The notes beneath the pieces are model-generated. The model saw only the letters and a list, made by a program, of their open reading frames with translations, searched no databases and was not told where the DNA came from. Positions 1 through 10,239 of a stretch of 64,000 nucleotides of DNA are shown here, piece by piece. The position numbers and the translations under genes were made by a program. The DNA is from Pseudo-nitzschia pungens. Lineage: Eukaryota > Bacillariophyta > Bacillariophyceae > Bacillariales > Bacillariaceae. The stretch is taken from the NCBI GenBank assembly GCA_037355855.1, contig CM074759.1, positions 6,882,001-6,946,000 on the forward strand, read 5' to 3'. Each line of letters opens with the position of its first letter. The stretch's first letter is position 1.

Positions 1-378
1 TATACAGATATCCGGAAAGGTATACATCAAATACTCAAACACCACTAATCCCACGGGACAACGAGAAGTGGGACCGGCCCGGTGACAGCTTAATAAAGAA
101 GCAACGCCGGAGAACCACGGGAATCGAATCCCACGAAATAAAAACAGAAACAACTCCGGAGAACCACAGGATTCCCGTGAGCTAAAGAGAGAAACAACTC
201 CCACCACTGTACTAGCCTGGGAGAAAAATCAGTTACAACACGGGGTATCGCGTGGAAGTGAACCTCAGAGGGAAAAACTGGAGCAATCACTTCTTGCTCA
301 TTTCCAACCCAAATAACAACTTACAGAAATACTGTAACTAATTAAACTAAAATATAATAACTGACTGATTAACTCACC
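1..378 (+). other. Leader (5' LTR/UTR) of the gypsy element
   Basis: There is no gene here. The A-rich run at about 320-378 directly precedes the gag ATG, which has a good context (caccATGG). Near-repeats occur at 105-145 and 150-190 (variants of GGAGAACCAC..GGAAT/GGATTCC). A primer-binding site could not be assigned with confidence. Confidence 0.4.
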
Positions 379-1818
379 ATGGCGTCTAAAGGAACTAAAC
401 AGAAACCCTTCAACTTTACACGAGAGGACTGGCCGGAAGATGCCACCACCGTGAAAATGAGTATCGACTCAGAACAAGGTGGAATCGCATTCAGCGACTA
501 CCTGAAGGTTCTCAATGGTACTGAAAGACCAGAACTCTTCCTTATCTGGAAGAGAGACTTTGACCAGAAAATTGCTGGCAATGACAAACTCCACGGAGAC
601 CAGAAACTGGACGTTTTACAGAGAATCCTCTCTAATGAGGCACTCGCACTTGTCCAGCGAACACTCGCTCGGACCTACTTGGCCGAACCAACCCACAAGG
701 TCCATCACACCAGACGCGTACAGAAAAAGATCCAGGAGATCGAACAAAGGGACCAAGCAAACATACTACTATCAATGGGGCAAGACGCCACCGAAACTCC
801 CACGGGAGCCTCCAAGGAGACGGCAAAGGAGAAATCTCCAAACGCCGACAAAACCGACACAGCCACGGCGAGATCGGACAACGAATCGGAGACCGACAAC
901 CTCGAGTCTCCAATCCCAAAGAAAAAGGTCGCAAGCGCCCTCACCCAGTACTACCAATCCCAGGAGTACAGGAAGGATATCATGGAGGAATGCATGCATG
1001 TCCTCAAGCTCAAAATCTTTGGCAATGACCAAAACGGCAAGTGCTCGTACATCGTCCTCCGACGATTCATGCGAGGCATGCGCGTGGACCTCAAATATGG
1101 CATCAGAACCTGGGCCAATCGAATGGCCGAACTCCAAAGCTATCTCCCAGAATGCCTCTGGGAATGTGGCAGTGACCAAATGGAAACACCAAGAAGTTTC
1201 ACCCAAGGAGAACTGAAGGAAATCTTGGATTCCAACATGACCCACTCCCAACGCGAGAAGCTGGAACACATTGGATGGGACCTCTACACCCAATCCTTTA
1301 ACACCACTATCGACAAGCTCGAAAACCTGGAAATCACCATCCGGAAGGAAGCAATAATGCAACAACGCATCACCGACCTCGAAAAGCAGACCGGTGTCAC
1401 CAAGAAGACTCCCAAGGCCGCATCTGGGGGAGGAACCCACCACGGGAAATCCCCTGGCAAAAAGAAGCGCCCTGTGGACAACAGCAACAAACAACTATGC
1501 AAGACCTGTGGCAAGGTCCATGCCGGCAAATGCTGGAAACTAACCGGTGGTCCCTCCAAGAAGGGGAAGTTCGACCGGGAAACCATCAACCTGCTCAAGG
1601 AGCACTTTGTGGCAAAAGAACAAGACTCAGACGCTGAGCAACACTCCAAACCCCACTGGGGAAGGAATCTATCAAATCACGAGTACTCCTATGTACTGGC
1701 CACGGCCCAAGCTGACCACGAAGTCTCCGATGACGAGATCGATATCTCTGAACGAGAACTCAAAGAGTACAGAAGAAAGTACCGAAAGACCTTTAAAAAG
1801 AAAGGATCCCACAACTGA
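379..1818 (+). CDS. Gypsy gag polyprotein with zinc knuckle
   Basis: This is a 479-residue protein just upstream of pol. It is rich in Lys, Glu and Thr, with a low-complexity acidic/Thr stretch at about residues 130-190 and a helical capsid-like middle part. Near residues 374-385 it carries a Cys-His knuckle, CKTCGKVHAGKC, a short variant of the retroviral CCHC motif that binds RNA. Gag of this class forms the particle that packages element RNA. The ORF ends in TGA at 1816-1818; pol follows in the same frame with no gap, so a Gag-Pol fusion by stop readthrough or coupled reinitiation is plausible. The start was chosen at the ATG in strong Kozak-like context. The capsid fold itself is inferred from position and composition. 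Confidence 0.8.
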   Translation: MASKGTKQKPFNFTREDWPEDATTVKMSIDSEQGGIAFSDYLKVLNGTERPELFLIWKRDFDQKIAGNDKLHGDQKLDVLQRILSNEALALVQRTLARTYLAEPTHKVHHTRRVQKKIQEIEQRDQANILLSMGQDATETPTGASKETAKEKSPNADKTDTATARSDNESETDNLESPIPKKKVASALTQYYQSQEYRKDIMEECMHVLKLKIFGNDQNGKCSYIVLRRFMRGMRVDLKYGIRTWANRMAELQSYLPECLWECGSDQMETPRSFTQGELKEILDSNMTHSQREKLEHIGWDLYTQSFNTTIDKLENLEITIRKEAIMQQRITDLEKQTGVTKKTPKAASGGGTHHGKSPGKKKRPVDNSNKQLCKTCGKVHAGKCWKLTGGPSKKGKFDRETINLLKEHFVAKEQDSDAEQHSKPHWGRNLSNHEYSYVLATAQADHEVSDDEIDISERELKEYRRKYRKTFKKKGSHN

Positions 1819-4800
1819 ATGGTTGATACCATCCACACCGGACCACGGATCATCAACAGATTTGCGGACATCTGTGTAGAGGTATTGGACCACAAGGGAA
1901 GGGGGAGGATGCTCCGGGGCCTATTAGACTCTGGGTGCTCCAAATCCATCATACTACGGCACTTTGTCGACCGAAGTCAACTAACGAACCGAGACCAAAG
2001 ATCTGTCACCTACAATACCTATGGGGGCAAGTTCAGAACCAGGTCTGCGGCTTCAGTGGGACTAAGGTTGATAGAATTTTCAAACTCCAAGACCATTAAA
2101 TGGACCTTCCAAGTGGATGAATACCATCACCACGAGGAAGTACCCTATGACATGATCATAGGATCCGACCTAATGGCACAACTGGGACTGGATATAAAAT
2201 ACAGCTCCCGAACAATCGAATGGCAGGGCGACTCCATCCCCATGAAGGGAATGGGGGAGCTCTCGAACCCGGACAAATGTGAGGCAGTATTCTTTGCCAA
2301 CACACAGAGTCCAATCCTCCAACAGGAGGAAGAGAGGCAAGCCAAAATTCTGGATGCAGACTACTCCAAAGTCGATATAGACGCTATGGTCAATGACCTG
2401 GAGATTACAGACGCGTCCAAGGCAGCCTTGAAGAAAACGCTAAAGAAATTCCCAACACTCTTCGGAGGAGGATTGGGTCTTCTCAAAAACATAGAACCGG
2501 TGTCCATTGAGCTCCAACCAGGGGTCAAACCGGTCCGGCAGAGGTACTATTCTGTACCCCATGCCTTTGAACAAGCCCTCCGGAAGGAGATTACTAGGCT
2601 CTGCGATATTGGAGTCCTGGAAAAACTCCCTCACGATGATGACTCTCCATGGGCATCTCCTACTTTTTGCCAACCCAAAAAGACAGGGGACATTCGCGTT
2701 CTAACGGACTTCCGGAAGATGAATGCAGCCATCCAGAGGAAACCATTCCCACTACCACGAATAGGGGAAACAATCCAACGGCTCCAGAAATTCCAGTCAG
2801 CCACGGCGCTGGACTTGTCCCAAGGGTACTACACCATTCCCATCTGCAAGGAGAGCCAAAAGATTTGCTCTACCATTCTACCATGGGGGAAGTATGCCTA
2901 CAAGAGACTGGCAATGGGAATCGCATGCGCGCCCGATATCTTCCAATCAGTCATGATGAACCTCCTCGGCGATCTGGACTACGTCCTTGTCTACATTGAT
3001 GATATCCTAATCATCCAGAGAGAAGGGGAATCTGAACAGGATCACCTCGACAAAATCGATACAGTCCTACAAAGACTGGATGATGCTGGCTTCAGAGCCA
3101 ACCTACGGAAATCCTTCTTCATGCAAAAAGAGGTGGAGTACCTGGGATTTCTGTTAACAACAGAGGGCATTCAGCCCCAGCCAAAGAAACTGGAGGCGAT
3201 GAAGCGTCTGGAAGCCCCCAAGAACACTAAGCAACTCAAGATGTTTCTTGGAATGGTAAATTTCTACCGGGACATGTGGAAGCGCCGCTCCCACATCCTA
3301 GCCCCCCTGAACAAACTAGCAGGGAAAAAGGGAAAAATGAACTGGTACTGGGGTCCAGCAGAGCAGAAAGCTTTCATGGAGGCGAAGAGGATGCTCGCAG
3401 ACGAAGCAAAGCTTGCATTCCCAGACTTTACGAAACCATTTCATCTCTACTCAGACGCCAGCGACAGGCAACTGGGAGCAACTGTATGCCAAGATGGCAA
3501 GCCCCTTGGTTTCTACACCCGGAAGCTGAACTCGGCGCAGCTCAACTACACGGTTGGAGAAAAAGAACTCCTGGGCATAGTAGAAGGGCTAAAGGCGTTC
3601 GAAGGAATCCTACGAGGACAAGATGTGATTATTCACACAGACCACCTTAACCTGCTCTATCAGCAGATGCCCACCCAGAGGATGGTACGATGGAGACTTC
3701 TTATGGAGGAGTTCCATCCGGTAGTCAAGCATGTTGCTGGCAAAGACAACAACGCAGCAGACGCACTGTCCCGCCTGGACATCACAGATGACCCAGCAGA
3801 CACAGTGGAATGGCTACCACCAAACAAGCCCCTCACCTATGCGGATGAGGAAGAGCACCTCCGGCAACTCCTATTCCCGCTTGGAGAAGCGCCGGAAGAA
3901 TTCCAGGGCAATAGTGCATTCCCACTTGCTCCGGACATGATTCAGTTCTACCAGCAAAAGGACACAGAAATCGTGAGTGCTCTGGAAAAAGACAAACGAC
4001 TGACCACCAAAATGGTGGAAGGTTACAACCTAATCCATAAAGAAGGAAAGATTCTCGTCCCGACCAAACTCAAAGACAGAGTCATGGAATGGTACCACAG
4101 CATGCTGGTCCATCCCGGCGAGAAGAGAATGGAACAGAGCATACGCTCAGTGTTCACCTGGAGAGGCCTGAGGAAGGACGTCCAGGACCTCTGTAAACAC
4201 TGTCACACGTGCCAGATGTTCAAAAAGAGTGGCCGGAAGAAGTATGGACTACTACCGGAGAAAGCAGTGGAGGTCACCAAATGGCAGAGGGTCAATGTGG
4301 ACCTCTGGGGACCTGCAACTGTCCACAATAAAAATGGTAAAGACTACCACATCCATGTCCTCACCATGGTAGATCCAGTGACCGGATGGTTCGAACTGGC
4401 TCACCTGAAGGACTCCCCAAATGCAGCAGAAACTCAACGTTTGCTGGACAGTACCTGGCTAGCAAGATACCCGCGCCCAAAGGAAATTGGCTTTGATGGC
4501 GGGAGTGAGTTCAAAGCAGAGTTCCAAGAGCTCTGCGACAACATGGGGATGAAAAGAAAACCCAGTGGCGCCTGGAACCCACAATCCAACTCAGTGCTGG
4601 AGAGAATCCACCAGGTCCTGAAGGATTGCCTATTGTCCTTTAACCTGGAACAAAGAGACCTCCACGAGAGAGACCCCTTTGAGGAATTCACTACCAAGGC
4701 GGCCTATGCTATCAGAAGCGCCATCCATACAACTCTGGGGTATTCTCCAGCCCAACTGGTGTTCGGACGAGATATGTTCATGCCTGTAAACTTCCCAGTG

Positions 4801-5082
4801 GATTGGGAAGCAATCCAAGCAAGGAAACAAAAGAGTATCCGCAAGAGTAATATCCGGGAGAATCAGAAGAGGATTCCCCATGTCTATAAGGAAGGAGACT
4901 ATGTCACCCTGGAAAGGAAGGGCATTATCCCGAAACTATCTTTCCCACGGCAAGGACCTTACAAGGTACTCAAGGCCCATGATAATGGAACTGTAACTAT
5001 TGAAACTGCTCCCTTTGTAACCGATCGGGTTAACATTAGGAGAGTACACCCCTATTATTGCAGGGATCCTATTAAATCGTAA
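1819..5082 (+). CDS. Gypsy pol polyprotein (PR-RT-RH-IN)
   Basis: This 1087-residue polyprotein carries out reverse transcription and integration. Visible motifs, in order: retropepsin LLDSG at about residues 35-39; reverse transcriptase with the catalytic YIDD box near residue 393; RNase H with SDAS near 545 and a conserved Glu in the VGEKELL segment; an integrase HHCC zinc finger ending CKHCHTC near 792-798; an integrase core with Asp in VDLWGP, Asp in FDGGSEF (about 892) and Glu in VLERIHQ (about 927); and a C-terminal GPY motif near 1043. This order and the GPY module mark Ty3/gypsy. I see no chromodomain after it. All key residues are present, so the protein could be active. The ATG follows the gag TGA immediately and in frame; expression may not use this ATG at all but read through the stop. 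Confidence 0.92.
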   Translation: MVDTIHTGPRIINRFADICVEVLDHKGRGRMLRGLLDSGCSKSIILRHFVDRSQLTNRDQRSVTYNTYGGKFRTRSAASVGLRLIEFSNSKTIKWTFQVDEYHHHEEVPYDMIIGSDLMAQLGLDIKYSSRTIEWQGDSIPMKGMGELSNPDKCEAVFFANTQSPILQQEEERQAKILDADYSKVDIDAMVNDLEITDASKAALKKTLKKFPTLFGGGLGLLKNIEPVSIELQPGVKPVRQRYYSVPHAFEQALRKEITRLCDIGVLEKLPHDDDSPWASPTFCQPKKTGDIRVLTDFRKMNAAIQRKPFPLPRIGETIQRLQKFQSATALDLSQGYYTIPICKESQKICSTILPWGKYAYKRLAMGIACAPDIFQSVMMNLLGDLDYVLVYIDDILIIQREGESEQDHLDKIDTVLQRLDDAGFRANLRKSFFMQKEVEYLGFLLTTEGIQPQPKKLEAMKRLEAPKNTKQLKMFLGMVNFYRDMWKRRSHILAPLNKLAGKKGKMNWYWGPAEQKAFMEAKRMLADEAKLAFPDFTKPFHLYSDASDRQLGATVCQDGKPLGFYTRKLNSAQLNYTVGEKELLGIVEGLKAFEGILRGQDVIIHTDHLNLLYQQMPTQRMVRWRLLMEEFHPVVKHVAGKDNNAADALSRLDITDDPADTVEWLPPNKPLTYADEEEHLRQLLFPLGEAPEEFQGNSAFPLAPDMIQFYQQKDTEIVSALEKDKRLTTKMVEGYNLIHKEGKILVPTKLKDRVMEWYHSMLVHPGEKRMEQSIRSVFTWRGLRKDVQDLCKHCHTCQMFKKSGRKKYGLLPEKAVEVTKWQRVNVDLWGPATVHNKNGKDYHIHVLTMVDPVTGWFELAHLKDSPNAAETQRLLDSTWLARYPRPKEIGFDGGSEFKAEFQELCDNMGMKRKPSGAWNPQSNSVLERIHQVLKDCLLSFNLEQRDLHERDPFEEFTTKAAYAIRSAIHTTLGYSPAQLVFGRDMFMPVNFPVDWEAIQARKQKSIRKSNIRENQKRIPHVYKEGDYVTLERKGIIPKLSFPRQGPYKVLKAHDNGTVTIETAPFVTDRVNIRRVHPYYCRDPIKS

Positions 5083-5283
5083 CAGTACCATGGAGGAGTA
5101 TGCCGTGCACCAAAATACAGTCACGAGTACACGCGGGACTGGATTAAGGATAAGGATAAAAACAATCGGCGAGTCGACAGAATCGCTGATTCGGAAGGCT
5201 CTTAGAACTGTAGCAAATAGACTAACCAATAGAGCTCACAATTTGCATATCACTACTATTCTAATCACTAGTAGACCCGGGGT
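5083..5283. other. Gypsy/copia junction
   Basis: No gene. About 200 bp separate the gypsy pol stop from the first codon of the truncated copia frame. An in-frame TAG lies just before the copia ATG, so the copia reading does not continue upstream. A purine run (GGAGGAG) at 5091-5097 could be the gypsy polypurine tract, which would make what follows a 3' LTR fragment; this is a guess. Confidence 0.4.
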
Positions 5284-8268
5284 ATGGCACGAACGTACCA
5301 CAGCGCCATCGACATGACCCCCATGCAAGCATACACAGGCCGGATCCCATTGATGGATAACCTCATTACATTTGGCTCTCGAATCACTGCGAAAAAGCCA
5401 GGGACCCGACCAACAACAACTAACCCCTGGACATATGATGGCATCTTCTTGGGGTACGCTGGCACCACAGACAACATACGATACTTCGATGTCCATACAC
5501 GCACGGAGAAGACAGCACGCCATGACTCCAAAGATGAACTCCAATATGGTGAGACGCCCAACAATCGCTCACCGGCGGCATCTCATCTACTATCAGTCTT
5601 CACAGAGGATGACCATGCAAACCACACTATGACAGGTAAAGTTGAGAACTGCAACGTCAAGGATATCGAACCATGCAACGCAACCAATATTATCGAAGAA
5701 ATCATCCAAACGTCACCACGCCCATACACGGCAGCGGCGGCAGCACGTGTATCCGCTCAACTCCGACAAACTTCCCATATCCACCGAACCAAATTCGAAC
5801 GCCCTGACATCTCAACCATCCTCCCAGACCTCGAAACCTTGGACATCTCCACCAACATGTTCATGTCAGAGATCTCATACACTCTCCCACTTGCAACCAC
5901 AACTGGATTCCACCCAACGATGGGATTCATCGTCAAGAGTCACCCTGATCTCTCTAACTCCGTAGAACTGGTGAACCTCCAGATAGGCACAACGGCCCAT
6001 ACGCGCATCCGCAACTGGAAACGCCACCTCCGTGGAACCATTGTCACCACAGTGGATAATACCCCTGTAAACACCCCTCGCGATATTGTGGACATAATCG
6101 AAAATGCCAGAAAACAACGCAAACGCACCATCAAATTCACCTTCGGTACCCTTACAGGCTTCGCACTCAACGGAGAAGGTATCCCTACAATGCAAGCAGA
6201 TCAGTTAAATGTCATAGCCCATCACCTCCACAACATTAACAACAACCAAGACCTGTGGCCGGACAAAACTCAATGGCCTCATTCCATTGACTCCCCGACC
6301 ACAACCAACCTTCAGGTGTCAATATCGAAACTCACCCGACGCACACTCCAAGGCACGCCAGAATGGAGTGGATTCCTAAACTCAGAATGGAAGCAACTCA
6401 ACCGCTACCATAAGGTCGGTATGTTTAGTGATCCCGTCGAACCTACACCTGGAATGACAATCCTACCCTGGGTCTGGACATACCTATACAAAGAAGATCC
6501 CCTCACCGGCAAATCCATCCAGAAGTCTCGGGGCACGTGTAATGGCGGCAAACGATATGGTAAAGCTGTCACACTTGCAGAGACTTACGCAGCCTGTGTG
6601 GAACAACCAGTGCATCGACTTACATGGGCCATATCTGCGGCCCTCAACCTAAAATGCGTCGGATACGACGTAGGCAACGCCTTTGCTGAAGCGCCAGCAC
6701 CCAAGAGTCCATTCTACATGAAAGTCGACGCCCCCTTCCAACAATGGTGGACTGAATGTCTCGGCCGACCCCCTATCCCAGCAGGATATGTAATCCCAAT
6801 CAATAAAGCCCTCCAGGGACACCCTGAATCCCCCCGCCTTTGGGATAAGTATATTTCAAAACTGCTTGTTACGGAAATGGGATTTAAACCTACTACTCAC
6901 GAACCTTGCCTCTATTATAAACACGATGCAGACGGCAACCTCACACTGATACTACGTCAAGTCGACGACTTCCTCATTGCCAACAAAGATGAAAAAGTCT
7001 GTGATGAAATACGAGATCAAATCCAACGCCGAATGACCAATCCACTCAATATTTTGGGAACGATTAGGAAATTCAACGGCGTACATGTTGACCAAACACG
7101 CCATTTCAACCATCTCCATTGCCAAACTTACATCGAGAAAATAGTGGACCACCATGGATGGCAAACATTGAACACACGAAAGCCTCCAACCCCTATGCGG
7201 GAAGACCCAACCTACCAAAAAGAACTCCAAACAACGCAAGGCCCAACAAACCCCAAGGACAGCCTGAAACTGGAACAAGCTATGGGATTCAGCTACCGAC
7301 AATGTATAGGCGAACTCATCTATGCCCTCACAATCTGTCGAGTCGACATATCTATCGCCGTCATTACACTCAGTCAACACTCCCATCAACCAGCTAAAAT
7401 CCACTATGAAGCAGTAAAGCAGGTCTACGCATACCTCCTAGCCACCAAACACTATGGTCTCACCTACTGGCGCCCAACACCTAGAGATGACCTACCCTAT
7501 ATGGAACCACCAAAACCAATCTCACCACATCGCTCTCTTGCCAAATTCCGCACAAACAGTAACCCACTACAACTCCTCGGTGCATGCGATACAACATGGG
7601 CATCAGACCGACTTCAACGCAGATCTATGGGCGGCATTGTTATCCTCCTAGCTGGAGCAGCGGTCTACTACAGAACACGCCTTCAACCTACAATCGCCCA
7701 GAGCTCTACGGAAGCCGAATTTTGTAACATGGCAGACGCTGGAAAAGCAGCGCTATACCTACGTTGGATCCTCGATGAACTACTGATTCCCCAACCAACA
7801 GCAACACCGATCATAGCTGACAACCATGGAGGCGTCAGAATGGCCAATGCCCATCAACCCACTCGCCGCACACGGCACGTTGAAATGAAACACTTTGTTA
7901 TCCTCCAATGGACAGATGATGAATTCATCGAATTTGTTGAAACTAGATCTGATGAGAATTACAGCGACACCCTGAGCAAACCCACTGGTCGAACTAAATT
8001 CTACGAACATACGGATATATTTATGGGACGTTTACCACCACAATACAGACACCATAATATACCCAACACAGAAAAAGTCGACAACACAAACAGAGCAACC
8101 CAACCACACACCCCCAAAGTCCACAACATAGACTGCTCCACTTACAATCTCGATCCTCTAATTGACCTTCTTCAAAACTCCTCTTTTTCGAGTCACGAAT
8201 ATAATCAGAGTATTGATCCTGTAAGTGAGGGGTGGTGTGAGGATGAATCCCGAATAGATAGTGAATAA
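5284..8268 (+). pseudogene. 5'-truncated Ty1/copia pol (IN C-term, RT, RNase H)
   Basis: This is a 994-residue open frame that starts inside the copia integrase C-terminal region (RTYHSAIDMTP, then the GYAG segment at about residues 57-60). It continues into copia-type reverse transcriptase: VGYDVGNAFAEA near 458-469 and the catalytic QVDDFL box near 558-563, where most copia enzymes have YVDD. Copia RNase H follows, with ACDTTWASD near 766, SSTEAEF near 805, ADNHGG near 845 and TRHVEMKHF near 864. Gag, protease and the integrase catalytic core are missing, so the element is a fragment, yet what remains is uninterrupted. The first ATG is an internal codon and not a true start. The integrase-before-RT order separates it from the gypsy element next door. 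Confidence 0.9.
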
Positions 8269-8335
8269 ATACCTCACTCTTTACTAAATACATGCGATTA
8301 TATCGACAGTAGAGAGCATACGTACATTTTGCACG
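8222..8335 (+). other. Possible copia polypurine tract and start of 3' LTR
   Basis: At the very end of the copia frame a purine-rich run (AAGTGAGGGGTGG, 8223-8235) is followed by TGTGAGGATG at 8236. Copia 3' LTRs begin with TG directly after such a tract, so 8236 is a candidate LTR start. No matching 5' LTR exists because the element is truncated, and I could not place the LTR end. Confidence 0.35.
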
Positions 8336-8338
8336 TAT

Positions 8339-8680
8339 TTGGTTCCCTGCACTCGTGAATGACCGGGATTATCACGTACGTAGTAATTGGTTCCCTGCAC
8401 TCCCGAAAGACCGGGATCATCACGTATTTGGTTCCCTGCAATCCTGAATGACCGGGATCATCATGCATTTGGTTCTCTACACTCCCGAAAGACCGTGGTC
8501 ATCACGTATTTGGTTCCCTGCACTCCTGAATGACCAGGATCATCATGCATTTGGTTCCCTGCACTACAGAAAGATCGGGAGCATCATGTATTATTTGTTG
8601 ATTCCAGACACTCCTGAAAGACCGGCTTCATCATGTACCGGTAGTTGATTCTTTGCAATCCCGAAATACCGGGATCATCC
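8339..8680 (+). repeat. 41-bp minisatellite, about 8 units
   Basis: The unit is roughly TTGGTTCCCTGCACTCCTGA followed by ATGACCGGGATCATCACGTA. Starts of the GGTTCCCTGC core are at 8341, 8389, 8430, 8471, 8512, 8553, 8599 and 8646, so the inner spacing is exactly 41 bp while the outer units carry 5-7 bp insertions. In the inner units two variants alternate (CTGAATG.. and CCCGAAAG..), suggesting an 82-bp higher-order unit. There are no unique spacers, so it is not CRISPR-like. Confidence 0.9.
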
Positions 8681-9690
8681 TCTCTTGTTTTTGTTTCTCC
8701 CCACTGCCCACTGTAATATGATTGGCGAAATAGATCCACTTTGTAATATGATTGGCTAACTAGCGTGCCGTCGGAGCGCAAACCGAAAGGCAAGGCCGGC
8801 CCAAAGCTGTCACTCGAAAAACACCCCATTTTTGGCCCTTTTTCTCCTATATTCGGGAGCTTCTTACTAAGGGAAGAGAATAGAGAGCATTGTAGAGTAA
8901 AGTGTTAGCCAACAGCTGATGTCTTTACTTTGAACATAGGTGTTGTATGTGCGGAGATATCGCCAAACGCATAGATGCTGTCACTCGACGTGATCCATTT
9001 TGGTAAACGTGATCTATTATAGTTTTTGACGGGTAACTTATCTTGTACGGTAATTACGGAATGAATATTGTAAAATCTCGCAGAATACCGGTATGTATCT
9101 GAAAATCCCTGAAAACGTGATTCTTCCCATGGAGGCCGAACTACGAGTAAGGTTACTGTACTGCTCCAGCATTATTGTGAGCCATTATGAGAAGGGGGAA
9201 GTGCATTCTGGAGCCGGCGTTCCAACTACAAGCGTACAGTACTTGTCAGCTACGATTTCAAGGGGAAGCATGTACTCTCGCTCCGGCCTGGAGGCCGACA
9301 TTTTGTTTCTGTTTGTGTGGATCGCATCGATCGATCGATCGATCAGATTTTATTATTATTATTATTATTATTGAATACTAGCTGGATACATACCGGTACT
9401 GGTAGCACTCCATGTGACGAGTCATCAGCCCGGTGGGCGTCAAACCATCTCCATGCAGCTCCTACGGGTATGATACGTGGTTTCGATGCAATTCACAAAA
9501 CAAAAAAAGAATCAACTCGTTCGATGCTGTGTTCTAGCTAGAAAAACCCAGTCTATAGTTCAGTGTAATGTAGGATTGTTCCGACCCGCACAATGAATGA
9601 ATGAATGAATGAATCCGTGCTGTACGCACGAGATCCAAGCCAACACAAATCTCAGATCCGATGCGATGCGATCCAGTTGCTGCTGCCGTT
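8681..9690. other. Intergenic spacer with microsatellites
   Basis: No gene was recognised. It contains a doubled TGTAATATGATTGGC (8712 and 8741), a (TCGA)n run at about 9327-9344, a (TTA)n run at about 9347-9373 and a (GAAT)n run at about 9592-9612 near the end of the lumen-protein gene on the minus strand. Confidence 0.6.
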
Positions 9691-10239
9691 CTACTTTTGT
9701 CTCGGCCAGACGTTTCCGTCCTTCAGAAAGCGAATGTCGCCGTTCTTCTCCAACACCCCGACAAAATCCCGGGGTCCCCCCTTGGGCGAAAAGTCGATCA
9801 CGATGGTCCGGTCCCCGAGGACGGCGGCCGGGAGAACGTAGCTGGCGGGTTCTCCCCTGCCTCCCCCACCGTTGACCTCCGCGAGAGCGTAGTCGCCCGG
9901 GGACGGACAGCCGGTATCGAGCAGGGAAATGGTGCGGGTTCCACCCGGGTGGTTGATGGGATCCGTGTAGGTCCCGCAAAAGGCCGAGGGCCCGGCAGCG
10001 CCGGCGGCGTTGGCGGCGTTCGGGGACGACAGCAACGACGAGGCCCCGGCAATGGCCGTCACGGTGCCCGTGGTGAGGAGCTGGCGGCGATCGACGGAAG
10101 CCGAAGCGGAAGCCGAATCAGGAACCGGATTGGTTTGGATTGCGTTTTGTCGGGGAGAGTTCGGAGTCGAATAGGCATTGGTTTCGGTCACCATTGCGGC
10201 GGCGAAAGCCAGGAGGGTGCTGGTACCGAAGAGTTTCAT
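9691..10239 (-). CDS. Predicted thylakoid-lumen protein with Tat-type targeting
   Basis: This 182-residue protein of unknown function has a three-part N-terminus. Residues 1-22 form an ER signal peptide (KLFGTSTLLAFAAAMVTETNA). A Ser/Ala/Asn-rich transit-like stretch follows. Then comes a second hydrophobic signal headed by twin arginines (DRRQLLTTGTVTAIAGAS) and ending AANA-A near residue 77. That is the layout expected for delivery into the thylakoid lumen of a secondary plastid through the Tat pathway. The mature part of about 105 residues begins FCGTYTDPINHPGG and contains two Cys; GTYxDPxHPxG motifs are, as I recall, seen in a small conserved lumenal family of unknown role. The gene appears intronless and starts at the ATG at 10239. 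Location is a strong inference; function is not known. Confidence 0.8.
   Translation of the reverse strand: MKLFGTSTLLAFAAAMVTETNAYSTPNSPRQNAIQTNPVPDSASASASVDRRQLLTTGTVTAIAGASSLLSSPNAANAAGAAGPSAFCGTYTDPINHPGGTRTISLLDTGCPSPGDYALAEVNGGGGRGEPASYVLPAAVLGDRTIVIDFSPKGGPRDFVGVLEKNGDIRFLKDGNVWPRQK

Larger units (their letters stand above)
1..5283 (+). mobile_element. Ty3/gypsy LTR retrotransposon (LTR ends unresolved)
   Basis: The stretch holds a leader, a gag ORF (379-1818) and a pol ORF (1819-5082) in the order protease, RT, RNase H, integrase, which defines Ty3/gypsy (Metaviridae-type) elements. Both ORFs are open over their whole length, so the copy may be young. The left LTR is cut by or lies beyond the window edge, and I found no sequence shared between 1-378 and 5083-5283 that would define the LTRs. 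On the right the element runs into a truncated copia pol at about 5280, so its 3' end was probably lost or interrupted there. Boundaries given are therefore approximate. Confidence 0.8.

Noticed and set aside
105..135. tRNA-like string (GGGAATCGAATCCC) as tRNA or primer site
   Set aside because: It resembles a T-arm by chance; no cloverleaf could be drawn and the position relative to an LTR end is unknown.
8339..8680. CRISPR array
   Set aside because: Units are contiguous and variable with no unique spacers; the genome is eukaryotic.
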